From: Nitrososphaeraceae archaeon
GTDB taxonomy: Archaea; Thermoproteota; Nitrososphaeria; Nitrososphaerales; Nitrososphaeraceae
Assembly (NCBI GenBank): GCA_021325075.1
Contig: JAJPHX010000032.1
Coordinates: 1 to 37,998 of the forward strand
DNA length: 37,998 nucleotides
Reading direction: 5' to 3'
Shown here one piece after another: positions 19,357-28,456 of this stretch (positions are counted from its first letter, which is position 1; every line of letters begins with the position of its first letter). The translations under genes and the position numbers were made by a program. The notes under the pieces are model-generated. The model made no database searches and was not told where the DNA came from. It worked only from the letters and a program-made list of their open reading frames with translations.

Positions 19357-20484
19357 TTAATGGAGATTGAGCACCCGCTCGTCGTACCTGCTCTTTTTTA
19401 CGAGCCTTGACATCTCTATTGCCCCATTGACTGTCCGCATGAGGTCCTTCTTAAATGCCTTTGAATTTGTTTCTTCCCGGTGGTTATTCTCTGTGTCTTC
19501 TGCATACCAGCCCCGGCTCCATCCGACAAACGGGAACTCGCCAAACACGCAGCCAAGCTGTGACCAAAATGATAACAATTCTCCGGCGACATGCTGGACG
19601 TTGTCCTGCCCGCCGGTTATGATAAACGCTGCAACCTTGTCGCGCACCAGGTAGTTGTCGTGGGTGACCATCTGGTTCTGCACGCAGTTCATGCGCTGCA
19701 CCATCTGGTAGTAAAGCGAGCTTGCGCTTCCCCACCGGATCGGCGTTGAAACAATTACCACATCGGCCCAGACCAAGAATCGGTCATAGATTTCAATCAT
19801 CTGGTCTTTTTCGTCCATTTCGGATATGGAGCACGGAAAGATGCAAGCATTGGCGTTCTTTGAGTAATAGCCTTCGCAATGCCTGAAATTCAGGTCGCGG
19901 AGTTTTATCATAACGGTTTCGGCGTGCTTGGCCTTTGCATAGTCCAATGCAAACTGGAGAGCTGCTTCTGACGTGCTTTTACGCGGCGCCTTGCTGTCAG
20001 TGTTGGTAGTCGATATCCCAAGCACCCTTACATTAGTTTCGACCGGTAGGACTTTTGAGCCTGTGATGTTTGCGACGTGCTGCTTGACTGCGCTGTCAAG
20101 TTCCTGGTACGCCTTGTGTGGCTTTGAAATCCTCCTGCCAACCCTTGCGGGAATTGTGCTGACATACACATTGTCTTCAGACACGTAAACCGGGTACGAG
20201 CTGACGCTGTCGCCTCCTTCATGAGGGGACTTGCCATCTACTACAGAATACTTCCATCCATGCCATGGGCAGGTCACGATGTTACCATCCAAGAAGCCTT
20301 GGCTCAGCGGCCCGCCTTGATGCACGCACACATTTGAAATTGCGTAAAACCTGCCTGCAATATTGAAAATTGCAACATCAGTCTTGCTGCCATTTTCGCC
20401 TGTAATAGAAAAAGCCTTTGAACTACCTTCTGGGATTTCGCTTGCGCCGCATACAAGGTGAAAGTCATTTTCCGGCATTTTCAT
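19357..20484 (-). CDS. Fusion protein: N-terminal Rieske [2Fe-2S] ferredoxin plus C-terminal NADPH-dependent FMN reductase/flavodoxin-like domain
   Basis: 375 aa; CVHQGGPLSQG and CPWHGWKYSV are the Rieske CxH/CxxH ligands. The C-terminal part has VRVLGISTTNTDSKAPRKSTSEAALQFALDYA, ...DVVIVSTPIRWGSASSLYYQMVQRM and FIITGGQDNVQHV. Confidence 0.88.
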   Translation of the reverse strand: MKMPENDFHLVCGASEIPEGSSKAFSITGENGSKTDVAIFNIAGRFYAISNVCVHQGGPLSQGFLDGNIVTCPWHGWKYSVVDGKSPHEGGDSVSSYPVYVSEDNVYVSTIPARVGRRISKPHKAYQELDSAVKQHVANITGSKVLPVETNVRVLGISTTNTDSKAPRKSTSEAALQFALDYAKAKHAETVMIKLRDLNFRHCEGYYSKNANACIFPCSISEMDEKDQMIEIYDRFLVWADVVIVSTPIRWGSASSLYYQMVQRMNCVQNQMVTHDNYLVRDKVAAFIITGGQDNVQHVAGELLSFWSQLGCVFGEFPFVGWSRGWYAEDTENNHREETNSKAFKKDLMRTVNGAIEMSRLVKKSRYDERVLNLH

Positions 20485-20500
20485 TCACTACGCACTCCCG

Positions 20501-20610
20501 CTGGCAGGGAGGCTATTATGAGCCAGTTCCGTGTTTGGCCTTTCCTCCCTGCCACAATAGCGGCCTTCGGTGAACGGAACAGAAACCCGGGTCGCCGTTT
20601 CGCAGGAGAT
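20501..20610. ncRNA. Candidate structured RNA / regulatory element in divergent intergenic region (strand unresolved)
   Basis: Perfect inverted repeat ggcagggagg (20503-20512) / cctccctgcc (20544-20553), extended one pair by t20502/a20554. Second stem aacgg (20573-20577) / ccgtt (20595-20599). No good ORF here. Confidence 0.3.
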
Positions 20611-20713
20611 TAGCTAACAATGCACTTGCTAGGTAAAAGCGCTTACAGAACAATCTTCTAGCCTGTAAAATTAAAAAGCATGTAGCCACCTTATATATGA
20701 CACCTGATCTGGC

Positions 20714-21013
20714 ATGGCAAATGATTCAGGAGACGGCTATTCCGTCCATTTTGCGCATTACGCAAGCAGACTGGAGCAGCACCTGAGAAAAAACGGCATC
20801 TCGTGCCATGACGCAGATGTCATTATCGAGGAAAGCTCTGTCCTCTACTTTGAAAAGATGCGCTCGCCAGATGGCAGGTTTTTCAGCCTAGTCAGAAAGC
20901 ATGACCCGGCGCAACTCTTTGCCGAGTCTGCCGCAAGGGCCATAGAGAGGCACTTGCCAGAGGCAAAAGGAACATTCGGATCTTATGGCGAGATCGCAAA
21001 ATGCATCAGGTAG
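20714..21013 (+). CDS. Hypothetical protein
   Basis: 99 aa ORF with TATA-like cttatatatg about 20 nt upstream of the start. Confidence 0.6.
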   Translation: MANDSGDGYSVHFAHYASRLEQHLRKNGISCHDADVIIEESSVLYFEKMRSPDGRFFSLVRKHDPAQLFAESAARAIERHLPEAKGTFGSYGEIAKCIR

Positions 21014-21060
21014 CCTGAGGAAAGCACTAATAAATGATCTGGCGCTAAAGGTTACGATTA

Positions 21061-22248
21061 TTGTTGATGATCGGGGTGCCAAGGGAGATAAAGGATCAGG
21101 AGAACAGGGTAGCATTAACACCCCGCTCGGTGTCGTCACTTGTGATATCGGAATCCAGAGTCATTGTCGAGACACAGGCTGGAGCCAAGAGCGGATTTTC
21201 TGACGATGAGTACAGCTCCGCTGGAGCTACAATAGCCGGCTCTGCAGCAGAACTGTATTCCAGAGCTCAACTGATAGTCAAGGTCAAGGAAATACAGGTA
21301 TCCAAAAGTGAGCACCTTCACATAAAGCCTCAACACATCATCTTTGGCTTCAACCACTTTGAGTCAAGCAAAGAGCTTACCGAGGCAGCAGCCAGTTCAG
21401 GTGCCACTTTTATCTCATTTGAAAAAGTAGTAGACGAAAACGGTCAGACACCACTCCTGATGCCGATGAGCAAGATTGCTGGCACCATGTCTGGCATATG
21501 GGCGGGATTTTTCCATAATTATACATTCAGGCATGACAAGTCGATAAGGCTCAAGGCAGGGGCAGATGAGATCAGGTCAAAATTCATCGAAAGCTTTGAG
21601 CACGTCATGAACGCCAAGATTGGCAGCGATCTCAAGCGCATGCTGTCGTTGCAGGACAAGACAGCAGTAATATTTGGAGGAGGGAATGTCGGCGAATTGG
21701 CGGCCAGAGTCTGCTCTGCCCTTGGCGCAAAAATAATAATTGTAGAGAGGCGCGAGTCACGCAGGAAATACCTGCAAGAGATCAACTTTCCCAGATGCTC
21801 TATAATCGCAGCTGCCGACAAAGACCTCCTGCGCAGCGCGCACGTCATAATAGGCTCGACCTATGACAAAGAGAAAGCCGACAGGGTGATAGACGAAAAA
21901 ACGTTAAAAGAAATTTCAGAAATGCGCAAAAAGATAATCATAGATGTGGCTGTCGACCAAGGCGGCAACTTTCCCTACATCAACCCTTTAGGCAAATACT
22001 CGCCATCTACCACTGGCACAATACTGAATCCAGCGCTTGTAGACTATTTTGGAAACATCTTCATCAGGGTTCCAAACATACCGTCAATCGTCCCCAGATA
22101 TGCGTCTGCTGTACTATCCACCGTCGTAGCGGATTATGTCAGAGACATTGCCCACGAAGTCCCAAGGCCAGAGCTTGCCAGAGCAGTCAGCATCAAGAAT
22201 GGCAAGATCCTTGACCAAGCAATAGTCAAAGCGCATGGCCTTGAGTAG
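21061..22248 (+). CDS. ald: Alanine dehydrogenase
   Basis: 395 aa; MIGVPREIKDQENRVALTP (start may be ATG at 21067), VIFGGGNVGELAARVCSALGAKIIIVERR Rossmann motif and DVAVDQGGNFP. Confidence 0.93.
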   Translation: MLMIGVPREIKDQENRVALTPRSVSSLVISESRVIVETQAGAKSGFSDDEYSSAGATIAGSAAELYSRAQLIVKVKEIQVSKSEHLHIKPQHIIFGFNHFESSKELTEAAASSGATFISFEKVVDENGQTPLLMPMSKIAGTMSGIWAGFFHNYTFRHDKSIRLKAGADEIRSKFIESFEHVMNAKIGSDLKRMLSLQDKTAVIFGGGNVGELAARVCSALGAKIIIVERRESRRKYLQEINFPRCSIIAAADKDLLRSAHVIIGSTYDKEKADRVIDEKTLKEISEMRKKIIIDVAVDQGGNFPYINPLGKYSPSTTGTILNPALVDYFGNIFIRVPNIPSIVPRYASAVLSTVVADYVRDIAHEVPRPELARAVSIKNGKILDQAIVKAHGLE

Positions 22249-22310
22249 ACTTTATTAGAACAAGTTTCCGTTCTTGATATAAGCACGACGAATTAGTTTT
22301 TGGTTAGATT

Positions 22311-22433
22311 ATGCTGTGCGTCATATGCAAGACTAGAATTGAGACCTCCTATAACGACTGTTGCTTCGATTGTTACAGGAAGCAAAAGATGGAAAAGACG
22401 AGGACTGCTAGTGCGAGGCATAGCGTCGCATAA
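22311..22433 (+). CDS. Small double-CxxC zinc-binding protein (40 aa)
   Basis: Hand translation MLCVICKTRIETSYNDCCFDCYRKQKMEKTRTASARHSVA*. Confidence 0.5.
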   Translation: MLCVICKTRIETSYNDCCFDCYRKQKMEKTRTASARHSVA

Positions 22434-22456
22434 ACAACAAAAGTGGGGCCGAAGGG

Positions 22457-22487
22457 ATCTGTTCTGATGCGGCTTGCCACCGCGATC
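22457..22487 (-). other. tRNA-Trp intron 2 (non-canonical, in the T-loop near position 59-60), 31 nt
   Basis: GATCGCGGTGGCAAGCCGCATCAGAACAGAT lies between T-loop TTCAAAT and T-stem CCCTT. Internal stem GAT(c)GCGG/CCGCATC. Boundary ambiguous by about 2 nt (AT repeat). Confidence 0.8.
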
Positions 22488-22510
22488 ATTTGAACCCTTG
22501 ACCCACGGGT

Positions 22511-22543
22511 TTCTTCCTTCTAACTAGCCCTTTTTTGTTAGAT
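22511..22543 (-). other. tRNA-Trp intron 1 (canonical position 37/38), 33 nt
   Basis: Intron ATCTAACAAAAAAGGGCTAGTTAGAAGGAAGAA contains stem TCTAAC/GTTAGA. Boundary could shift by one nt because of the flanking A. Confidence 0.85.
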
Positions 22544-22638
22544 CTGGAGCCCGTTGCGATGCCAGGCTTCGCTACGACCCCACCAAGTTGGCATCGTGCT
22601 ATGGATAGCGTAAATATGTCTGTATAAGTCTTGCGTGG

Positions 22639-23976
22639 TTAGGAAAAGAGTATTTCAAGCGTGTTTGCGTTCATCGGGTTCCTACCAGCCTTTCTTCCTA
22701 ACAGTTGATCGTTATCAAGGTACCAGTGCTGTGAGTCCGGGAAGAGCGGCAGGTGTAATTCTTGCTTAGTGGCGGTATCGACAAACCCAGCTATCATGGT
22801 GTCGTTATAAGTTCTGACCATTTTATGCGCGGCCGTCGAGGCAATTACGTTAAAGTCATCAAGAGTGCTATTTGCCATCAGCGCCGAAATATTTTCCAAT
22901 TCATGACTTGCGTTTGCATTGTTCATCAGCACCTTTCTTTCTGCATCTAGCCACTTTCCATCAAACCTGAGCGTCAGAAGTGTCACGGCGGCCTGCTGGA
23001 ATGTTGAATCAAAGTTCTTGTCAAGTGACTCGACTCCCACTATAAAGCCGTTCCATATTCCCGAGTCGTCTGAAGTGTAGTTTCGCGTAAAGACCATCGC
23101 TCTGCCGTCGACTTGTTTGCCATCAGAATAAAAGCTGTATTTTATGTCGTAGGCAGGCGTCAATGATAAATTGGTGGAATTGTCGCCCATCATTAGAGCA
23201 TATGTAGAGGCTGCGGATTCCACCGTGTATGAGCGCAGGTTTTTCCGCAGAACAGGCATGATCTCACTTGTAAAATACTGTTCTGGAGTTTTGGCAGCGG
23301 AGATCATTACAGGGGCGTTTCCAAACGATAGCTCCCTTACCTTGTCTGCAGACACTAGGCCAGAGCATAGCTGGATAGACTTACAGAGCGAATCATCTGG
23401 AAGCAAGTGAATAGGCATTAGCGGCTGGAAAACGTATACAAGCGTATGATCGCTTCCCCTTGCAAAAAATACAAAGCCGGTCATTGACTTGTACGGTCGT
23501 ATTATCTGCATGTCGGCACTCCAGTTTTCAGGTATAAAGGCAGTCGCAGCTTTTTCCTTGCCATCAGTCCACTTGACATAATGGCTTTCTTCATTGCCTG
23601 TATCCGGCACTATCCTGCCGGAATATGTCGTGTCATTTATGAGCATCTTGTAGCTATAAGTTACCTCAGTCGAGTTTGTTTCGATTATAAACTTGGATGG
23701 CCTGTCTATATTTTTAGTAAGCTTTAACACCACTTTGCCAGATTCAACTGTCGCATTCCACCAGTCAGAGGCAATCACGCTTTGTACAGGCGATGATGAA
23801 GTAAGCTCTAGCTCGCCTTGTGTGGCAGAGGCTGTCCAGTTTGATGGCAACATCATTACCGTTCTCTGTCCCACTTGAGCTGTTGAAAATTTTGGCTCTG
23901 GCTGCTGTTGTTCTTGGGCATACACAGGGCAGAACAGCAGAAGAAGCGCCAAAGCTATCCAGCTATAACGGATCAC
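22639..23976 (-). CDS. Secreted hypothetical protein
   Basis: 445 aa; signal peptide-like MIRYSWIALALLLLFCPVYAQEQQ, many NxS/T sequons, otherwise soluble. Confidence 0.75.
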   Translation of the reverse strand: MIRYSWIALALLLLFCPVYAQEQQQPEPKFSTAQVGQRTVMMLPSNWTASATQGELELTSSSPVQSVIASDWWNATVESGKVVLKLTKNIDRPSKFIIETNSTEVTYSYKMLINDTTYSGRIVPDTGNEESHYVKWTDGKEKAATAFIPENWSADMQIIRPYKSMTGFVFFARGSDHTLVYVFQPLMPIHLLPDDSLCKSIQLCSGLVSADKVRELSFGNAPVMISAAKTPEQYFTSEIMPVLRKNLRSYTVESAASTYALMMGDNSTNLSLTPAYDIKYSFYSDGKQVDGRAMVFTRNYTSDDSGIWNGFIVGVESLDKNFDSTFQQAAVTLLTLRFDGKWLDAERKVLMNNANASHELENISALMANSTLDDFNVIASTAAHKMVRTYNDTMIAGFVDTATKQELHLPLFPDSQHWYLDNDQLLGRKAGRNPMNANTLEILFS

Positions 23977-24096
23977 ACCGGCGATCTAGCTTGCACAGCA
24001 ATTGCATTTAACAATTAACTCCGGTAAATCTTCGCGATCACTCTTCTACGAACACGTTTCGAAATTGATAAAAAATTTCATTGGCTATGGGGATCG

Positions 24097-24780
24097 TTGA
24101 CAGGCGAGACCCAGCTGCGTGCCAGAAGGACCAGGATAAAGATCCTTCGTGCAATAGCCGACAGAAATGGCGTTGCAGGCTTCTCAGACATCAAAGTTTC
24201 AACAGGGCTCTCTACAGGCTCTATTTACTACCACCTTGAGCGCATGGGCAATTACGTTACCAAGGATTCAAAACACTACATGATAACAGAAGAGGGGCTG
24301 CAGCTCTTACGCACAGTCGATCAAAAATATGCAGCAGTTTCCTCGCCGAGAAAGGAGGAAGAGCGTGCTCAGGCACCTTCTGAAGACTTTGGTGATGAAG
24401 AGACAGTCAGGCAGACCCGGCAATGGAACGTACGCCAGTATGTGTTCTTGGGCATTTTGGGATCAGTCGTTGTCTTTGCTGCAGTAGGCATTATTACAAG
24501 CTGGCAGGCGATGTACGTCTTTGCTGGCATGAGTGCGGGTCTTGTAACAACAATTGCAATAGGAGCAATGCTTTCAACATCGCTTTTTATGCTAAAGAGA
24601 TCGCATCCTATTATAGGATACAGGGGGACAATGCTTTCAGTGTCAGTGCTTACAGTCCTGCTTGTCAGTATACTCTTGGTTTCTGGCGTTGAATACACAG
24701 GCGCGATTTCCAACCAGCCTTATGACAACTCGATGGATGCGCTCCTGTCGTCATACTCTATGCACTGGCAGGTCAGGTAG
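24097..24780 (+). CDS. Winged-helix DNA-binding protein with C-terminal TM segments (membrane-anchored regulator)
   Basis: 227 aa; RIKILRAIADRNGVAGFSDIKVSTGLSTGSIYYHLERMGNYV (wHTH), then about four hydrophobic segments. Confidence 0.75.
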   Translation: MTGETQLRARRTRIKILRAIADRNGVAGFSDIKVSTGLSTGSIYYHLERMGNYVTKDSKHYMITEEGLQLLRTVDQKYAAVSSPRKEEERAQAPSEDFGDEETVRQTRQWNVRQYVFLGILGSVVVFAAVGIITSWQAMYVFAGMSAGLVTTIAIGAMLSTSLFMLKRSHPIIGYRGTMLSVSVLTVLLVSILLVSGVEYTGAISNQPYDNSMDALLSSYSMHWQVR

Positions 24781-25869
24781 GCTGTTTGGCACCTGCCTGC
24801 TTGCAAGAAACAACCCCTTCACGTTTTTGCTTTCATTGTGAACGTTTGACACTGCAGTTTGAGGACGGGCTAGCTTATCATCTCCTGCTTCTGAAAAGAA
24901 CGCCTGGCTTTTCTCCATGGACTTGGAAAGTATTTGTGAGCTGCCTTCCTTTACAAGCTGTATTATCTCAAGGCATCTTTTTCTTACAGTGACCGTGCTG
25001 ACATCTGCGGCAATAGCTATCCTCAGTTGTGTAGTGTATTCGCTGGTTTCTATGGTCGCGAGGTAGAGTGCCGCGGCTGCAAGCGACACAGGGTTCTTGC
25101 CTGAGAGCAGAGCATTGTCTCCCACAAGGGCAAGAATTTCAAGCGCTTTTCTTACGGTCTTCTCAGATAGGTTGGCCTTGTCGGCAATCCGCGATATGCT
25201 GTTTGAAGGCACCGGGAGCGGTACATGTATCTTCATTTCGCGGAGCAAGAACTTGTAATAGTATGCGATGTTTTTCCTGTCAGCGTTGCCTATTACTTCC
25301 TGTATTTCATGTATTGAGCGTGGAGTGCCCGTGTCTTTGCACGCAATGTATATCGTGGCGGCGACAATCCCGGTTATCGACCTGCCCTTGATGAGTCCCT
25401 TCTCTAGCGCTTTTCTGTAAATATAAGCGGCGCGCTCTGCCACTGGCGTGCCGATGCCGAGGATCTCGGTTATCCTACGGATCTCGCGCATGGCCTTGTT
25501 GAGATTCTTTGTCTTTGAGTTATTCGACACGGTAATCTTGTTTAGCCTCCTGAGCCTTTCAATCTCCGAATATCCCTGAATGTGTTTGCCATTTGCGTCA
25601 ATATTCTTGTTATCGATAAAGCTTGAAAGCCCCATGTCATACATCATGAGAGACGCAGGTTCGCCTGTCCGATAGCGCTTGTCCATTTCTTCAAGTGTAA
25701 AGGCGCGTCGCTCCGCCGCCTGCTCCAAGTTGTCGCGTGCGACAATGCCGCAGCTGCAGCACACCTCTTCACCAGTGTCCGGGTCGCTGACGAGCTGGCC
25801 GCTACAAACACTGCACAGGACAAGGTTGTTGTCGATCTCGTTCCTTGCTAACATAGGGACAGACAGCAA
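24751..25869 (-). CDS. tfb: Transcription initiation factor IIB (TFB)
   Basis: 372 aa; zinc ribbon LCSVCSGQLVSDPDTGEEVCCSCGIV, B-reader region and two cyclin repeats (SITGIVAATIYIACKDTGTPRSIHEI; NPVSLAAAALYLATI). Confidence 0.95.
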   Translation of the reverse strand: MLSVPMLARNEIDNNLVLCSVCSGQLVSDPDTGEEVCCSCGIVARDNLEQAAERRAFTLEEMDKRYRTGEPASLMMYDMGLSSFIDNKNIDANGKHIQGYSEIERLRRLNKITVSNNSKTKNLNKAMREIRRITEILGIGTPVAERAAYIYRKALEKGLIKGRSITGIVAATIYIACKDTGTPRSIHEIQEVIGNADRKNIAYYYKFLLREMKIHVPLPVPSNSISRIADKANLSEKTVRKALEILALVGDNALLSGKNPVSLAAAALYLATIETSEYTTQLRIAIAADVSTVTVRKRCLEIIQLVKEGSSQILSKSMEKSQAFFSEAGDDKLARPQTAVSNVHNESKNVKGLFLASRQVPNSLPDLPVHRV

Positions 25870-25998
25870 TAGGTGATTTTAAAGGCGTGTGCAAAAGGAC
25901 TTTAGAAAGATCAAGGGTAGCAAAATACAGTTAGAGAGAAACGATTTGTTATTATGGAATTTTGTACAGTATAGGTCTTGTATTGGGCTTAAATACGG

Positions 25999-27249
25999 CT
26001 AGTTATTGGAGTCCCTGTACCTGAATTTGTCCAGCTTGATTAGCTGATGGTATGATCCAAACTGGGAAGAGTCTGCGCTATCAAGTGCTGAATCTTCGCC
26101 ATCATCATTGCTATACACTTTTATTGTTTTGTAAGTGGTAGAGCGCTGTACAGGTATCCTGCTGGCGGCTCTTATCAGGTGCCTGATCTCTTTTGGCCGC
26201 ATCAGCTGTCCGTGCTGTGCGCCTGCCGCAGTCGAGATGCTCTCGTTTATCAGCGTGCCTCCAAAGTCGTTTGCGCCGGCTCCAAGCAGCAACTGCGACA
26301 TCCTTGCCCCCTCTTTGACCCAGGACACTTGGATGTTCGGGATATGGTTGTTGAGCATTATCCTTGCCACCGCGTGCATCTTTACTACTTCGTTTCCGTC
26401 TGCCCCGGCCCTTATGTTTGGTACAGTTTGGTGGCTGTACATCGGAGCCTCGGTGTGCACAAAGCTGAGCGGCACAAATTCCGTAAAGCCATGGGTCTCT
26501 TTCTGGATCTCGCGCAGTAGGGAAATGTGATCAGCCTTGTGGCGCGACGTTTCGACGTGCCCGTACATGATTGTCGAAGTTGTCGGTATGCCAAGGGCAT
26601 GAGCCTGCCGGATTATGCTTGTCCAGTCCTTTACTGAAATCCTCCCCGGTGATATCGTATCGCGAAGATTCTGTTCAAGGATTTCTGCGGCAGTCCCCGG
26701 AAGACTTCCGATGCCGGCTTCCTTTAGCATCTTTAGGTATTCTTCTGTAGAGGTTTCGGACCTAACTGCTCCGTACATCACTTCTTCCGGCGAGAAGGCG
26801 TGGATATGTATGCCTGGCAGCTCTTTCTTGACTGCCTTGCAAATGTCAACATAGAGGTGGCCGTCCATTTTTGGAGGCAGGCCGGCCTGTATGCATATTT
26901 CTGTAGCCCCAAGGCTCGCAGCTTCTTTAGCCCTTCTTAGAACCTCTTCAGGAGGCAGGAAATAGCCTTCCTCTTCCCGAAAGTCCCTGCTAAAAGCGCA
27001 AAAACCGCACTGCTTGATGCAGACGTTTGTAAAGTTGATGTTCCGGTTGACGACGTAGGTTACATTGTCGCCCACAGTCTTTCTGCGAAGCTCGTCTGCA
27101 ACTGTGACAACCAAGTTCATCTCCAGCCCGTTGCAGTCAAACAGCTCCACTGCCTCGTCTGCAGAGATATCCTTGCCGCTCAGCGCCCTGTCAAGAGCTG
27201 ATGCGACTACAGGGTCTGCCCTCTTGAATAGAGAGTCAATCATTGGCAT
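25999..27249 (-). CDS. cofH: FO synthase subunit 2 (CofH), F420 biosynthesis
   Basis: 416 aa; radical SAM CIKQCGFCAFSR, plus GTAAEIL, TTSTIMYGHVET and WVKEGARMSQLLLGAGANDFGGTLINESIS. Confidence 0.93.
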   Translation of the reverse strand: MPMIDSLFKRADPVVASALDRALSGKDISADEAVELFDCNGLEMNLVVTVADELRRKTVGDNVTYVVNRNINFTNVCIKQCGFCAFSRDFREEEGYFLPPEEVLRRAKEAASLGATEICIQAGLPPKMDGHLYVDICKAVKKELPGIHIHAFSPEEVMYGAVRSETSTEEYLKMLKEAGIGSLPGTAAEILEQNLRDTISPGRISVKDWTSIIRQAHALGIPTTSTIMYGHVETSRHKADHISLLREIQKETHGFTEFVPLSFVHTEAPMYSHQTVPNIRAGADGNEVVKMHAVARIMLNNHIPNIQVSWVKEGARMSQLLLGAGANDFGGTLINESISTAAGAQHGQLMRPKEIRHLIRAASRIPVQRSTTYKTIKVYSNDDGEDSALDSADSSQFGSYHQLIKLDKFRYRDSNN

Positions 27250-28411
27250 AGTCCTCCCTTACCAGCCCGGAATCGTCAGATATCAAGCCTGCGTACTGCA
27301 TCAGCCGGTCCGATGTAATAAATCCACCTTTGAGAAATTCAGGGTATATCGGCAGGCGCGCCCGAAGCCTGCGACCTCTTCCTTCAGTAACCTGCTTTAC
27401 GGATTTGATTGAGGGCCAAGGGAATTCTGGGTTGACGTGGTCGATTGTGACTGGCGAAATGCCACCCCAGTCGTTGATGCCGGCATCGAGGTATCTGCCA
27501 AAAGTGTCAGGGTTCAGGTTTGGCGGGACCTGGATGTTCATGTCAGGCATGATTATTCTTGCCATCGCCACGGCACGCCGGAAATATTCAGACTGCGCAG
27601 GCGGCTCCTGTGCCATGCCTGTGTCCGGCTTGGGGGCAAAATTCTGAATTATCACTTCCTGTATGTGGCCATATTTTTCATGCAATTGCCTGATTGCAAA
27701 AAGCGAGTCTACAAGCTCGTCAGGTGTCTCTCCGATGCCTACAAGTATGCCGGTAGTCATCGGCATCCTGAGCTCTCCGGCGCTTTCAAGCGTTTTTATC
27801 CTCACCTTTGGGTTCTTGCTGGGCGCGTCTTCATGCGGCATGCCTTTTTCCGTCAGCCGCTCGCTAATGGTTTCAAGCATAACTCCAAGGCTCACGTTTG
27901 TGTCCTTGAGCATCGCCATTTCTTTTTTGGTCAAGCTGCCGGCATTGGTATGCGGGAGGAGCCCGGTTTTCGAAAGCACGAGCTCGCTCATTTCCTGTAT
28001 GTATTCAACCGTTGACGAGTGACCGAATTTGTGAAGCCATGACCGGGCCTGCTCATATTTTTGCTCAGGCCTCTCGCCTGTTACAAAGAGCGCTTCTGTG
28101 CATCGGAATTTCTTGCCTGCTTCAGCTATTGCCAGAACCTGCCGTGGATCCATCATTGAAAGGAGTGCGTCGCCAGGTTCTTTTTTGTAGGTGCAATAAG
28201 TGCACGTGTCCCGGCAGAGATTTACAAGGTTGATGAACACCTTTCTGGAATATGTGATAATATCAGGCCTTGTCCTGTCCCGTATTCTTCCGGCTGTTGC
28301 AACCAGTGAGTCTGTGGCACACTCTGCCATCAACCATATGGCTTCCTCTCTGCTCACCGGCTTTTCAATAGCCCGGTTAAGGATCTCGACGAGCGCAGGG
28401 TTGGCAAGCAA
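27236..28411 (-). CDS. cofG: FO synthase subunit 1 (CofG), F420 biosynthesis
   Basis: 391 aa; radical SAM CRDTCTYCTYKKE, GILVGIGET, IIQNFAPKPDTGM and INDWGGISPVTIDHVNPEFPWP. 14-nt overlap with cofH. Confidence 0.93.
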   Translation of the reverse strand: MLANPALVEILNRAIEKPVSREEAIWLMAECATDSLVATAGRIRDRTRPDIITYSRKVFINLVNLCRDTCTYCTYKKEPGDALLSMMDPRQVLAIAEAGKKFRCTEALFVTGERPEQKYEQARSWLHKFGHSSTVEYIQEMSELVLSKTGLLPHTNAGSLTKKEMAMLKDTNVSLGVMLETISERLTEKGMPHEDAPSKNPKVRIKTLESAGELRMPMTTGILVGIGETPDELVDSLFAIRQLHEKYGHIQEVIIQNFAPKPDTGMAQEPPAQSEYFRRAVAMARIIMPDMNIQVPPNLNPDTFGRYLDAGINDWGGISPVTIDHVNPEFPWPSIKSVKQVTEGRGRRLRARLPIYPEFLKGGFITSDRLMQYAGLISDDSGLVREDYAND

Positions 28412-28456
28412 GTATGATAGAAGAGCTACCCATCACTAATAAACGATTTTACCGCG

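Larger units (their letters stand above)
22444..22581 (-). tRNA. tRNA-Trp (anticodon CCA) with two introns
   Basis: Reverse strand folds as GGGGTCG-TA-GCGA-AGCCTGGCA-TCGC-A-ACGGG-CTCCAG[intron1]A-CCCGT-GGGTC-AAGGG-TTCAAAT[intron2]-CCCTT-CGGCCCC-A. All four stems pair (one G-U in the acceptor); 74 nt mature. Confidence 0.9.

Noticed and set aside
20501-20610. RNase P RNA
   Set aside because: GAGGAAAG (minus) and ACAGAAACCCGG (plus) recall conserved P RNA regions, but they are on opposite strands and the interval is too short.
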